NCBI RefSeq assembly: GCF_900104615.1
Contig: NZ_LT629939.1
Span: forward strand, 1,239,355 to 1,303,354
DNA length: 64,000 nucleotides
Source of the DNA: Merdimmobilis hominis
GTDB lineage: Bacteria; Bacillota; Clostridia; Oscillospirales; Ruminococcaceae
Direction: 5' to 3'
Shown: piece by piece, positions 1 through 12,961 of the stretch
How the letters are laid out: every line of letters starts with the position of its first letter
How positions within the stretch are numbered: position 1 is the stretch's first letter
The notes under the pieces: generated by a model
Seen by the model: the letters and a program-made list of their open reading frames with translations, nothing else
Databases searched by the model: none
Told to the model about the DNA's origin: nothing
Program-made: the position numbers and the translations under genes

Positions 1-28
1 GCGCCGGGCCCCATATGGGGCCCGGCGC
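1..28 (-). terminator. GC-rich palindrome, probable terminator of the oleate hydratase gene
   Basis: A perfect inverted repeat (arms GCGCCGGGCCCC and its complement around a 4-base centre) lies 37 bases past the stop of the minus-strand oleate hydratase gene. Any T-run would lie outside the window, so the terminator reading is likely but incomplete. Confidence 0.55.
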
Positions 29-65
29 TTCCTTATATAGAAATTTTGAGGGGGACGGCGATCTG

Positions 66-1835
66 TTAAATCAAATGGTAGCGTTGAAGCAATTCCTCCA
101 CAATGGTGCCGTGGGCCTTTTTGAGGACCCTTTTGCCCACTATGCTAAGGGCAAAGGGGAGTTTGAGGTCGGTGACCTTCCTGCCGTCCATCATTTTGGA
201 GGTGGAATCCAGCAATACCCGGATATCATAGCAGGAATTAAATACTTCAGGTACTCCACGATCTATATTTAACAATGTGTATACTGCCTCCATGGCAGTG
301 CGCACCGAATATTCGGTGGTGAACACCGTATCCCGCACAGTGTCGGCAAACTGGCCGATGAAGGCGAAGTTGACACAGCCCTCCGGAACCACCTTGGGCC
401 GGTCGCCCGCTGTCCGCGGCATGAAGAAAGCGGTGATGTAGGGCATCATACAGGGGACACAGTGGGCGGATTCCCGGGCTAGGCGGGGGATCTCCTCCAC
501 CGGTACGCCCATGTGGTAGAGCCACTCCTGGGTGATCTCATTGCCGGTACACTCCCGCATAGGCTTTTTGATAAAGTCTCCGGGCATATCGGTATACAGG
601 CCATACACCCAGACCACTAGCTGCCCTTTTGGCTGCTCTTTGAAATGGGGCTGGCGGTTGAGGGTGTAGCTCATCAGCCAGGAAGAATCCTTGACGGTGA
701 CGATGCCTCCGGTGACCACCTTGCCGGAGAAGGGATCCCTCTTGCAGATTTTTTCAATGTAAGGCGGGATTTTTTCATCCAGAGTGGTGATGGTGGCGCT
801 TTCCCAGTTGGTTTCGTTGGTTTTGGTGCAGAATTTATCCGGCCGTCCGAAGGAGGGGTGCTGCTGGGCGATGTTTCGCCACAAATCCCAACAGCCGGCG
901 TTTTCGGTGTGGAAGGCCGGGGCATGGTCGTCGTCCCCCAGTGCAGAATTCTCGGTGCAGCTGCCGTTGGTGACAAAAACTAAATCGTCCTCAATTAGAT
1001 CGATAGCCTCTTCCCGGCCCCCGTGGATGCAGCGGATCTGTTTGGCCACTTTTTTCTCCCCTTGGATGTCAAACACCACATTGGTGACCCGGGTATCATA
1101 CTGAAACTGGACGTTGTGGGCCTCCAGATAGCGGACCATGGGGAGGATGAGGGATTCGTACTGGTTGTATTTGGTGAATTTGAGGGCGGAGAAGTCGGGC
1201 AGGCCGCCGATGTGGTGGATAAACCGTTGGATATACAGCTTCATCTCCAGGGCGCTGTGCCACTTCTCAAAGGCAAACATGGTCTGCCAGTAGAGCCAAA
1301 AGTTGGAGGAGTAGAATTCCTCATCGAATACATCGTCCAAGGTTTTGTCATAGAGGTCTTCGTCCTTGGTCAGAAACAGCTTGATGATCTGTAGGGACGC
1401 CTTCTCCGACAGGGTGAATTTGCCGTCGGTGTGGGCGTCTTCCCCCCGGTTGACGGTGGCCCGCATCAGCGAGTAGTTGGGGTCGTGTTTGTTGAGCCAG
1501 TAATATTCATCCAATACCGAGACCCCTTCGGTTTCAATGGAGGGGATAGAGCGGAACAGGTCCCACAGGCATTCAAAGTGGTTTTCCATTTCCCGGCCGC
1601 CCCGGATGACAAACCCCTTCTGGGGATCGTTGATGCCATCGCAGGCGCCGCCGGGGATCTTCAACTCCTCCAGGATATGGATGTGCTCCCCCTTCATCTG
1701 GCCATCCCGCACCAGGAAGCAGGCCGCCGCCAAGGAGGCGAGCCCGCTGCCCACCAGATAGGCGCTTTTTTGATCCACATTGGCCGGCTTTTCCGGGCGT
1801 GCAAAAGCTTCATAGTTTCCATTGGAATAATACAT
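66..1835 (-). CDS. ohyA: Oleate hydratase (myosin-cross-reactive antigen family)
   Basis: FAD-dependent enzyme that adds water to the cis-9 double bond of oleate and related unsaturated fatty acids to give 10-hydroxy fatty acids; known homologues are cytoplasmic or membrane-associated and help detoxify host fatty acids. The product is 589 residues, the usual family length. A dinucleotide-binding motif ([11 protein letters not shown]) lies near residue 30, followed by the family's typical ILEE and PGGACDG segments. An in-frame start exists upstream at 1916, but the ATG at 1835 is preceded by GGAGG seven bases away and gives the expected N-terminus MYYSNGN. A TetR-type gene lies just upstream on the same strand behind a terminator, so ohyA probably has its own promoter and may be that regulator's target (inference). 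Family assignment is very secure. Confidence 0.95.
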   Translation of the reverse strand: MYYSNGNYEAFARPEKPANVDQKSAYLVGSGLASLAAACFLVRDGQMKGEHIHILEELKIPGGACDGINDPQKGFVIRGGREMENHFECLWDLFRSIPSIETEGVSVLDEYYWLNKHDPNYSLMRATVNRGEDAHTDGKFTLSEKASLQIIKLFLTKDEDLYDKTLDDVFDEEFYSSNFWLYWQTMFAFEKWHSALEMKLYIQRFIHHIGGLPDFSALKFTKYNQYESLILPMVRYLEAHNVQFQYDTRVTNVVFDIQGEKKVAKQIRCIHGGREEAIDLIEDDLVFVTNGSCTENSALGDDDHAPAFHTENAGCWDLWRNIAQQHPSFGRPDKFCTKTNETNWESATITTLDEKIPPYIEKICKRDPFSGKVVTGGIVTVKDSSWLMSYTLNRQPHFKEQPKGQLVVWVYGLYTDMPGDFIKKPMRECTGNEITQEWLYHMGVPVEEIPRLARESAHCVPCMMPYITAFFMPRTAGDRPKVVPEGCVNFAFIGQFADTVRDTVFTTEYSVRTAMEAVYTLLNIDRGVPEVFNSCYDIRVLLDSTSKMMDGRKVTDLKLPFALSIVGKRVLKKAHGTIVEELLQRYHLI

Positions 1836-1913
1836 ATCGTTGCCTCCAAATCCATCAGGTGGTTTTGTTTCGTTGGTTTTAAGATACTCCCTTTTTCTTG
1901 GAGGCGCCATACA

Positions 1914-1951
1914 CAAAAACCGGGAGGTGTCGAAAAATCAAACACCTCCCG
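1914..1951 (-). terminator. Terminator after the TetR-family gene
   Basis: A ten-base inverted repeat (CGGGAGGTGT and its complement) begins about 30 bases past the TetR stop and is followed on the minus strand by GGTTTTTG. It separates the regulator transcript from oleate hydratase. The palindrome could alternatively serve as an operator. Confidence 0.65.
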
Positions 1952-1980
1952 CAAATTGTATAAAGTTTTGACAACTGGGA

Positions 1981-2556
1981 TCATCTGTCGGGATAGGCCC
2001 GGTCAGTACGGTATTTTTCCAGCGCCCGGCCGATATCCCCATGGATGAGGATGCTCAGCCGGTTCACGATTCTTTTGGGATCCTCTTTCATCCCCTGGCG
2101 GATCCAATCCAGCAGGAGGCCTACAAAGGCGTACTTATAAAAGTCGGCGATGAAAGCCTTGTCCTCCTGCCGCACGGGGATGCCCGCTGCCTGCTCCTCC
2201 ACCACGTCGATGAGTAGGTGGTAGGTCACGTCATAAAGATACCGTTCCATCTGCTCCCGGCTCAGGGAGTGATAAGCGTTGGTGATCAGCGCCTTGTTGG
2301 CGAGTACGTACTCAAAAATCTGCAAAAACCCTTGCTGCCAGGTGTTATAGGTCTTTTTTCCTTGGATGACCTGTGTGGCCTCGCTGACAAAGATCCAGTC
2401 CATCAAATCATATATGTCCTGAAAGTGGTAGTAAAAGGTTTGGCGGTTGACTTCACAATCGGTGACAATGTCTACGATTGTGATTTTATCCAGCGGCTTT
2501 TGGGCCAGCAATTTTTTCAGTGAAGCGGCCAAGGCCCGCTTGGTTGTCTGTGCCAT
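1981..2556 (-). CDS. TetR/AcrR-family transcriptional regulator
   Basis: DNA-binding repressor-type protein of 191 residues. Residues 10-55 form the TetR helix-turn-helix (ITIVDIVTDCEVNRQTFYYHF, near residues 25-45), where the NRQTFYYHF recognition segment is typical. The C-terminal part is helical and resembles the DhaS/YfiR-type ligand domain. A GNAT acetyltransferase gene ends 26 bases upstream on the same strand, so the two are probably cotranscribed; oleate hydratase follows downstream. Control of fatty-acid hydration is plausible from position only; the ligand is unknown. Confidence 0.88.
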   Translation of the reverse strand: MAQTTKRALAASLKKLLAQKPLDKITIVDIVTDCEVNRQTFYYHFQDIYDLMDWIFVSEATQVIQGKKTYNTWQQGFLQIFEYVLANKALITNAYHSLSREQMERYLYDVTYHLLIDVVEEQAAGIPVRQEDKAFIADFYKYAFVGLLLDWIRQGMKEDPKRIVNRLSILIHGDIGRALEKYRTDRAYPDR

Positions 2557-2582
2557 ATCATCACTCCTTTACCCCGGGGCGG

Positions 2583-3005
2583 TTACAGCTCCTTTTCCAT
2601 ATGGATGTGGGGGCAATATTCGTCCAGATAGACCTCCCCCATGGCAATGTAGCCGTTCTTCTCATAAAAGGGTTGGACACGGCATTGGGCCGAAAGAGCG
2701 ATCCGCTGTATGCCCAGCTCCCGGGCTTTTTCCTCCAGAAGGGCCAACATCTGGTTTCCCAGGTGAAGGCCCCGGTACTGGGGCAACACTGCTACCCGGC
2801 CCACTGTAAAAGCGGTGTCCCCTTCCTGTTCCAAAAACATCCGGGCAGTTCCGGCGGCTTGGCCTTCCACAAAGATCACCAGGTGGATGGCCCGGCTGTC
2901 GATTTCATCAAACTCGTTGTGGAAGCCTTGTTCCTTGACAAAGACCTCCTCCCGGATGTATTTGGCCTGCGCAGGGATATGGTCGTAGAATGTATAGGTG
3001 GTCAT
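2583..3005 (-). CDS. GNAT-family N-acetyltransferase
   Basis: Predicted acetyl-CoA-dependent N-acyltransferase of 140 residues, a normal size for a single GNAT fold. The acetyl-CoA pyrophosphate-binding motif QYRGLHLG (Q/R-x-x-G-x-G type) is at residues 77-84, preceded by the beta-strand GRVAVLP. The closest general type is the YjcF/ElaA-like group with an N-terminal VFVKEQGF segment. The substrate cannot be told. The gene is first in a two-gene unit with the downstream TetR regulator and has a strong promoter (3082-3110) and a leader hairpin. Confidence 0.88.
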   Translation of the reverse strand: MTTYTFYDHIPAQAKYIREEVFVKEQGFHNEFDEIDSRAIHLVIFVEGQAAGTARMFLEQEGDTAFTVGRVAVLPQYRGLHLGNQMLALLEEKARELGIQRIALSAQCRVQPFYEKNGYIAMGEVYLDEYCPHIHMEKEL

Positions 3006-3042
3006 TGATTTCTATTTCCTCCTATTCCCTATATACAACAAA

Positions 3043-3066
3043 AGCGAACGGCATTGGGCCATTCGC
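3043..3066 (-). promoter_or_regulatory. Leader hairpin upstream of the GNAT gene
   Basis: In the 5' untranslated region between promoter and gene, GCGAA(T)GG pairs with CC(G)TTCGC and is followed by TTTTGTTG. It looks like a weak intrinsic terminator and could act as an attenuator. Confidence 0.4.
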
Positions 3067-3081
3067 ATGCTTCCTGCTTTT

Positions 3082-3110
3082 ATTATATCCAACCAGCAAA
3101 AAACTGTCAA
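3082..3110 (-). promoter_or_regulatory. Sigma-A promoter for the GNAT-TetR unit
   Basis: On the minus strand TTGACA (3110-3105) and TATAAT (3087-3082) are separated by 17 bases, a perfect consensus promoter directed at the GNAT gene. Confidence 0.85.
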
Positions 3111-3255
3111 TCGGATAGGGTTACCTGTAAAACAAAGCCCGTTTTTAAATCCGGTTTCATCCTCCAAAGCAAAGCGCCCCCACAAAAGTGAATGCACAAT
3201 CTGCCTGCGGCGGCTTACGGGAGAAGGGCAGACCGCATCATTTCTGTCACAGATA

Positions 3256-3292
3256 TAAAAAACGTCGGAGCAAAGTAAACCTTGCTCCGACG
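3256..3292 (-). terminator. Terminator after tRNA-Arg
   Basis: ACGTCGGAGCAA and its complement form a 12-bp stem followed by TTTTTTATAT on the minus strand, directly beyond the tRNA-Arg CCA end. Confidence 0.9.
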
Positions 3293-3369
3293 TGGTGCGC
3301 CAAGAGGGACTCGAACCCCCGACCTACTGGTTCGTAGCCAGTCACTCTATCCAGCTGAGCTATTGGCGC
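3293..3369 (-). tRNA. tRNA-Arg (anticodon ACG)
   Basis: Full cloverleaf of 77 nt with encoded CCA. The acceptor stem GCGCCAA/TTGGCGC and the anticodon loop CTACGAA are clear. It has its own promoter and terminator and sits downstream of the rRNA operon on the same strand. Confidence 0.97.
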
Positions 3370-3383
3370 ATGTCAGCTTAAAT

Positions 3384-3412
3384 ATAATATCACAGAAAAA
3401 AGAGTTTGTCAA
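3384..3412 (-). promoter_or_regulatory. Promoter of tRNA-Arg
   Basis: Minus-strand TTGACA (3412-3407) and TATTAT (3389-3384) with a 17-base spacer, ending 15 bases before the tRNA. Confidence 0.85.
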
Positions 3413-3455
3413 TGTTATTTCTAAGAAAAACATATTTTTTCTGTTTGAGATAAAG

Positions 3456-3487
3456 AACAACAGACCTCAATATAGAGGTCTGTTGTA
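3456..3487 (-). terminator. Terminator of the rRNA operon
   Basis: ACAACAGACCTC and its complement form a long stem just beyond the 5S 3' end, followed by TTCTTTATC on the minus strand. Confidence 0.85.
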
Positions 3488-3491
3488 AAGG

Positions 3492-3609
<118 letters not shown>

Positions 3610-3649
3610 TATATATCTGAAAACTCCGCTAGGAAGCAATCATTCTTTT

Positions 3650-3724
3650 TGGTGACCCGTGCGGGACTCGAACCCGCGTTGCTGGCGTGAGAGGCCAGAG
3701 TCTTAACCGCTTGACCAACGGGCC
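3650..3724 (-). tRNA. tRNA-Glu (anticodon CTC)
   Basis: 75 nt including an encoded CCA; acceptor stem GGCCCGT/ACGGGTC, anticodon loop CTCTCAC between CTGGC and GCCAG. It lies between 23S and 5S, an unusual place. It reads GAG codons; a second Glu tRNA with TTC is at 27477-27551. Confidence 0.95.
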
Positions 3725-3727
3725 GCA

Positions 3728-3803
<76 letters not shown>

Positions 3804-3869
3804 AGGGTTGGGTGAGCACAATACTCTGCACACTCAAAATTGAACAATGAAACTAAGAATCCAAAAGAT

Positions 3870-6706
<2,837 letters not shown>

Positions 6707-6861
6707 TTATGCTTCGAATCTTTTGGTTCTGTTGTTTCCTCTGGCAATTGTAGTTTTGTTACCCAAATAAGAAAAATATTTGAATACTTCACTTTTACCT
6801 GATTTACAGATGTTTCATTGTTCAATTTTCAATGTACAGATTGCTTTTCTCAAGGAAAAGC

Positions 6862-6938
6862 TGGTGGGCTAAAGTGGACTCGAACCACCGACCTCACGAT
6901 TATCAGTCGTGTGCTCTAACCAGCTGAGCTATTAGCCC
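6862..6938 (-). tRNA. tRNA-Ile (anticodon GAT)
   Basis: 77 nt with encoded CCA; acceptor stem GGGCTAA/TTAGCCC, anticodon loop CTGATAA. It is in the 16S-23S spacer, downstream of tRNA-Ala. Confidence 0.97.
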
Positions 6939-6993
6939 ATGTTTGGTCAGACTCGGTTATTCCCTCGTCTCCCGCAGCCTTTTTTCAAGGCTT

Positions 6994-7069
6994 TGGTGGA
7001 GATGAGGAGGATCGAACTCCTGACCCCCTGCGTGCAAGGCAGGTGCTCTCCCAGCTGAGCTACACCCCC
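6994..7069 (-). tRNA. tRNA-Ala (anticodon TGC)
   Basis: 76 nt with encoded CCA; acceptor stem GGGGGTG/CATCTCC with two G-U pairs, anticodon loop CTTGCAC. It is the first spacer tRNA after 16S. Confidence 0.97.
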
Positions 7070-7198
7070 ATATTGGCAGGAGCCTCGGAAATCTTCCGCT
7101 TCTCACCCTTTGAGAACTCAAAACGAGCCCTCAAAATCGAACAACATTTAACTTTGATAATCCTTGCTGACCAGAGTAGATTCAACCGAATCTAAACT

Positions 7199-8717
<1,519 letters not shown>

Positions 8718-8906
8718 ATGGTATTAAAAACCCTTCCGGGCTTATAATCATTTAACCAAGCTTTGTTAGCTCAATTATCACGCTAGCGAATTTCTTCGCT
8801 TCGCAAAGTTTCTTTCGAAACTTCAAATTCATTTCAAGGGCTTATCTTGTAAGCTAAATGTTGTTCAATTTTCAAGGTCCGTTTGCTGTTCCCACAGCAG
8901 GTCTTT

Positions 8907-8935
8907 ATTATATCACACTGCTTCGCTCTTGTCAA
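8907..8935 (-). promoter_or_regulatory. rrn promoter P2
   Basis: Minus-strand TTGACA (8935-8930) and TATAAT (8912-8907) with a 17-base spacer, about 190 bases before the 16S 5' end. An A/T-rich tract just upstream on the minus strand resembles an UP element. Confidence 0.9.
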
Positions 8936-9020
8936 CACTTTTTTCAAAACTTTTTTCAGGCCGCCAGGCCCAAATCCCTGTTTTGCTTTTTCAGTGCTGC
9001 CCTCACGAGACAGCTTAGTT

Positions 9021-9049
9021 ATAATACCACACCCTTTTCCCTCTGTCAA
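9021..9049 (-). promoter_or_regulatory. rrn promoter P1
   Basis: Minus-strand TTGACA (9049-9044) and TATTAT (9026-9021) with a 17-base spacer, 114 bases upstream of P2 and again preceded by A-tracts. The rest of 8718-9133 is the rRNA leader and these promoters; I see no gene in it. Confidence 0.88.
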
Positions 9050-9133
9050 CTCTTTTTTCAACTTTTTTCGCTTTTTTTTGCATTTCTTTTTTCCCACCTA
9101 TATATAGTGTTCCTGTGAAATGGCATCTACCAA

Positions 9134-9244
9134 TTATCGGCCCTCTTTCTTTTGCCTGCGCACATCAAACCGGCGCTGTAGATAACCGCTGACTACAAAA
9201 GCGGTGACTAAACAGAAAATCATCCAGATAAAGTCTTCATCCAT
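9134..9244 (-). CDS. Small membrane protein, 36 residues
   Basis: ATG at 9244, stop at 9134. The product starts MDEDFIWMIFCLVTAFVVSG, a single hydrophobic helix (about residues 5-20), followed by the basic tail YLQRRFDVRRQKKEGR. An AAGGAGG ribosome site precedes the start by 12 bases, a slightly long spacing. The acid-helix-base layout fits an inner-membrane microprotein with a cytoplasmic basic tail. It lies between the rRNA promoters and sleB, divergent from sleB. No family recognised; reality rests on the ribosome site and the helix. Confidence 0.5.
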   Translation of the reverse strand: MDEDFIWMIFCLVTAFVVSGYLQRRFDVRRQKKEGR

Positions 9245-9381
9245 TGTGCGATTAAACCTCCTTATTCCTATTGTATCCACTCACCCGTTCCATTGTCCCG
9301 TAAGAAAATACCGGACAGGTTGGCATAATCTAGCGCAATTCGGAAAAACTGGTGGTAAACAAGGTTATGGAGGTTTTTCAT

Positions 9382-10080
9382 ATGAATTCAAAGAAACTTG
9401 TTTTAGTTCGCACATTGGTGCTTCTCACTCTGTGCCTTTCCATGATCGGGCTGGTGGGGTACACCATCCAGGTGGACCGCGCTGTTTCCACACTTCCCAC
9501 TCTCTCCCGCAATGGCTCCCGAGGGGAGGAGGTCCGCAAGATCCAGCAGCGTCTCTCCGAACTGGGCCTTTACAACGGCTCCGTAGACGGGATCTATGGC
9601 TCCGGCACCGAGAAAGCGGTACGCGCTTTCCAGAAACAGAAGGGTCTGACAGTGGATGGCATAGCCGGTCCTGCCACCTTAAAAGCCTTGGGCATCTCTG
9701 AGACCGTCTCCGCCGGAGGCAACGTCTCAGACAGCGACTATCAGCTGCTGGCCCGCATCATCTCCGCGGAAGCCCGGGGTGAGCCCTATATTGGCCAGGT
9801 TGCAGTGGGCGCCGTAGTGCTCAACCGGGTAGAGCATCCCTCCTTCCCCGACACCATCGCCGGTGTCGTCTACCAGCCCGGGGCCTTCACCGCCATCACC
9901 GATGGCCAGATCAACGAGGAAGTCTACGAGTCCTCCAAGCGAGCCGCCAAGGAAGCCCTCAACGGCTCCGACCCCTCCGGCGGCGCCATCTACTATTTTA
10001 ACCCGGATAAGACCAGCAATAAGTGGATCCGCACCCGTCCTGTGATCAAACGCATCGGCAACCACCTCTTTTGCAGCTGA
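9382..10080 (+). CDS. sleB: Spore cortex-lytic enzyme SleB-type
   Basis: Germination-specific peptidoglycan hydrolase that degrades spore cortex. 232 residues: a signal/anchor helix (about 5-30), a PG_binding_1 domain (about 42-100, with LSRNGSRGEEVRKIQQRL and VDGIYGSGTEKAVRAFQ), and the catalytic Hydrolase_2 (SleB) domain (about 115-232) with LLARIISAEARGEPYIGQVAVGAV, in which the family's catalytic Glu sits in the SAEARGE motif. The start at 9382 is chosen because GGAGG lies 8 bases upstream; an earlier in-frame ATG lacks a site. A CATAAT box near 9325 loosely resembles a forespore (sigma-G) -10 element, but no good -35 is seen. The gene shows the organism is a spore-former. Confidence 0.93.
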   Translation: MNSKKLVLVRTLVLLTLCLSMIGLVGYTIQVDRAVSTLPTLSRNGSRGEEVRKIQQRLSELGLYNGSVDGIYGSGTEKAVRAFQKQKGLTVDGIAGPATLKALGISETVSAGGNVSDSDYQLLARIISAEARGEPYIGQVAVGAVVLNRVEHPSFPDTIAGVVYQPGAFTAITDGQINEEVYESSKRAAKEALNGSDPSGGAIYYFNPDKTSNKWIRTRPVIKRIGNHLFCS

Positions 10081-10087
10081 CTCCACA

Positions 10088-10123
10088 CAAAAACCGCCCG
10101 GCAACCAGCTGCCGGGCGGTTTC
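10088..10123. terminator. Bidirectional terminator between sleB and the first MFS gene
   Basis: AAACCGCCCGGCA pairs with its complement; T- and A-rich flanks on both sides allow termination of both convergent genes. Confidence 0.85.
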
Positions 10124-10145
10124 CTTCTTATATATATAATAGGTA

Positions 10146-11405
10146 TTATGCCTGAACCTCTTGGGCTTTCTTTTCATTGGGGAGGAGGCGGACAAAAATC
10201 GTGGTTGCGACAACCGCCGCGACGATCATCACATAGTAAGCATACCGGTAGCTGCCCATGTTGTCGTAGAACCAAGTGGCGATGATGGGACTGATGGCCA
10301 CGCCCAAGCTGTTGGCAAAGGATACCACCCCGTAAATAGAGGTGTAATCCTTCTCCCCGAAGAGGGCGCGAGTCAGGATGGGGTAGGCCACCGAACCAAA
10401 GGCACAAGCGAAGCCAGTGCCCACAAGATAGGGCGCCAAGGCTATTTTATTCTGGGCGAAGACCATGCTCGCCAAGCCCAAAACCGCAGCCACGCCAGCA
10501 AGCGCAGTGGCTTTGCGGTTGCCCACCCGGTCGTAAATTTGGCCGAGGGCGGTTTTGCCAACCGCCAAAGCGCCCATGGATAGGGAGGCCATCATGGCGG
10601 CAAAAGAATAATCATACCCCAAGTCGGTAAGATAGGGGGACAAGGTGTTCATCAGAGGGCCTGAGCTGGCGCTCATCACAACGCTGACCCCCAGAATCAG
10701 CCAAAACTTGGCAGTGCCTTTGGCCTCGGAAAGGGTGACACCGTCGCCGATCTCCTGGATGTTGGTGATCTCCCGGCCCTCGCCTAAGGGGCGGAGGCCC
10801 TTGTCCTTGGGGCTGTTCTTAATAAACAAAGCCAAGGGGAGGAGTGTCACTGCCATGACACCGGCCAGCACAAGGAAGGCCGCCCGCCATCCGCTCTGGA
10901 CAATGACCTTGCCTACAATGGGGCTGAAGATCATACCGCCCACACCGCTGCCAGTAAAGCAGATACCGATGGCAGTGCCCCGCTTCTGATGGAACCAGTT
11001 GCTGATGATCAGCGACAAAGGGACAGTGGTTATACCGCCCATGGAAAGCCCCACCAGGATGGCGGAGAGATAAAACATGGGCAGGTTGGTGGCAAACGAA
11101 TAAGAAACTGTGGCCGCCGTCATCACCACTGCACTGGCGATCATGACAGTGCGGGGCTTGAACCGCTTAAAAATTTTCCCGGAGAAGAGGGCCACCGTCA
11201 TCTGGCCACAGGAGTGGAGCGACGCATTGAGGGCAATCTGTTGACGGGCATATCCCAAATCCTCACAGATTGGCTTGACGAAAAGGCTGTAGCAATTGAG
11301 GATGGTCCCCATGGCAAAACACATGATGAAAAATCCGGCCGCCACCATAAACCATCCGTAAAATAGTCCGGGCTGATCCAGCCCCTGCCTGTTTTCCTGA
11401 TCCAT
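10146..11405 (-). CDS. MFS transporter, OFA (oxalate/formate antiporter-like) family, copy 1
   Basis: Twelve-helix major facilitator carrier of 419 residues. The FYGWFMVAAGFF motif at the N-terminus and WFHQKRGTAIGICFTGSGVGG in the first half are the marks of the OFA/monocarboxylate group, whose members exchange small organic acids such as oxalate and formate; the substrate here is unknown. The start at 11405 (MDQENRQ) has GGAGG ten bases upstream, so the longer reading to 11471 is rejected. It is the last of four tandem paralogues on this strand, about 150 bases behind copy 2. Confidence 0.88.
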   Translation of the reverse strand: MDQENRQGLDQPGLFYGWFMVAAGFFIMCFAMGTILNCYSLFVKPICEDLGYARQQIALNASLHSCGQMTVALFSGKIFKRFKPRTVMIASAVVMTAATVSYSFATNLPMFYLSAILVGLSMGGITTVPLSLIISNWFHQKRGTAIGICFTGSGVGGMIFSPIVGKVIVQSGWRAAFLVLAGVMAVTLLPLALFIKNSPKDKGLRPLGEGREITNIQEIGDGVTLSEAKGTAKFWLILGVSVVMSASSGPLMNTLSPYLTDLGYDYSFAAMMASLSMGALAVGKTALGQIYDRVGNRKATALAGVAAVLGLASMVFAQNKIALAPYLVGTGFACAFGSVAYPILTRALFGEKDYTSIYGVVSFANSLGVAISPIIATWFYDNMGSYRYAYYVMIVAAVVATTIFVRLLPNEKKAQEVQA

Positions 11406-11553
11406 TCTTTCTGTTCCTCCGATTTGGCAAGGGGCTTCCCCACACCATCTTCCGGGGTCTCCCCTTCTCATTCCTTTTTGTATATTGGGGGGATCCCCTC
11501 CCCCGGGGTTGGCTCTCTCATTTTACATCAATCCAGCAGCGGATACAATGGCC

Positions 11554-12798
11554 TTACTGGATTTCCTGAGGCTCCTTTTTCTCCTTAGGGCAGATTCTCC
11601 CATAAACCACGTTGATTGCCGCCAGCACCACTGCCATGGCCAAAAAGGCGCCCTTATAGCTTCCTGTGGCGTCATAGACCGAAGCAGCAAATACCGGAGC
11701 CATTGCCCCGCCCAGGCTTCCCATGGCGGAGATAATACCATAGATCGTGCTGTAATCCTTGAGTCCGAAAATCGCCTGGGTGATAATGGGGTGTGCAACC
11801 GTGCCGAAGGCACAGCCTAAACCCTGGCACAGCACAATGGGCAGCAGTGCCGGAGAGAAGGAGGCCATCAGCATGGTGCAAAGTCCAAGAACGGTGGCCC
11901 CGTTGGAGATAAATGTCGCCCGCCGGGTTCCCACCTTATCATAGAGCTGTCCCAACAGCATCTTCCCCGCTGCCAAGGAGCCCTGGCACACTGCGGTAAA
12001 GGCAGCTGCCACCGCCAGCGAATAGCCGATATCGGTCAAATAGGGGGCGTTGTTCTGCATCAGTACTGAACCGGCCATAGACGCCACCATTGTGCACAGG
12101 CAAAGCAGGTAAAACCGCGCCGTCTTTTTGGCGTCCCGGAACAACATGCCATCCCCCACCGGCCCCTCGGAGAGGACTCGTCCGTTGCCAAGGGGGGTTA
12201 AGCCCATCTCCTCCGGGTCCTGCCGGATCACAAAGAAGGTCATCGGCGCTACCAGCAACCCCACAGCCAGCGCCATCACCTGGTAGGTAACCCGCCAACC
12301 CATATTCTGCAAAAGGCTGCTGACGATGGGATTAAATACCATGCCACCTACCCCGCTGCCCATAAACGCCACGCCGATGGCAAGGCCCCGGCGCTCGTGG
12401 AACCAGTTGCTGATCAAAAGGGACAGGGGCACCGATGTCACCCCGCCTAAGGACAGGCCCACCACCACTGAACACCCATAGAACATGGGCAGGCTGGTGC
12501 ACAGAGAATAAGCGCCATAGGCAAGCACCAGCGTCACAGTGCATAGGCGCATCACCGTCTTGACGTTAAAGCGGCCGAAAATTTTGCCGGACAACAGGGG
12601 AATCGCCATCATGGCGAAGGAGACCAGTGTCTGATTCATCGAAAATGCCTGACGGGTAAAGCCCATGTTCTCGGTGACCGGCTTGACAAACAGCCCCACA
12701 CAGTTGGTCACGATACCGTATGCCGCCCCCATGATCAGGAATCCCGCGGCGACAATCCACCACCCGTAAAAAACCTTGCCCTGGTATTTGGAAGACAT
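11554..12798 (-). CDS. MFS transporter, OFA family, copy 2
   Basis: 414 residues, twelve predicted membrane helices, with VFYGWWIVAAGFLIMG at the N-terminus and WFHERRGLAIGVAFMGSGVGGM in the first half. It is clearly paralogous to its neighbours on both sides. Two starts are possible: ATG at 12813 or ATG at 12798; the second has GAGG nine bases upstream and gives a length matching the other copies. No terminator was recognised between this gene and copy 1, so they may share a transcript. Substrate not predictable. Confidence 0.87.
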   Translation of the reverse strand: MSSKYQGKVFYGWWIVAAGFLIMGAAYGIVTNCVGLFVKPVTENMGFTRQAFSMNQTLVSFAMMAIPLLSGKIFGRFNVKTVMRLCTVTLVLAYGAYSLCTSLPMFYGCSVVVGLSLGGVTSVPLSLLISNWFHERRGLAIGVAFMGSGVGGMVFNPIVSSLLQNMGWRVTYQVMALAVGLLVAPMTFFVIRQDPEEMGLTPLGNGRVLSEGPVGDGMLFRDAKKTARFYLLCLCTMVASMAGSVLMQNNAPYLTDIGYSLAVAAAFTAVCQGSLAAGKMLLGQLYDKVGTRRATFISNGATVLGLCTMLMASFSPALLPIVLCQGLGCAFGTVAHPIITQAIFGLKDYSTIYGIISAMGSLGGAMAPVFAASVYDATGSYKGAFLAMAVVLAAINVVYGRICPKEKKEPQEIQ

Positions 12799-12907
12799 GG
12801 TTCCAATCCTCATTTCTCTTTATTTTTTCAGCCGTGCCGTCTCTCTGGGAGGCCACCTGCGTCGGCGCCGGGCTAAAATGTCCCCACTTGGAAGGAAGTC
12901 TTTGATG

Positions 12908-12937
12908 CCAAAAGAGGCGCACACCCCGGTGTGCGCC
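12908..12937 (-). terminator. Terminator between MFS copies 3 and 2
   Basis: GGCGCACACC pairs with GGTGTGCGCC and is followed by TCTTTTGG on the minus strand, 25 bases past the copy 3 stop. Confidence 0.75.
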
Positions 12938-12961
12938 AAATTTTGTTGATACCTTCTGCCG

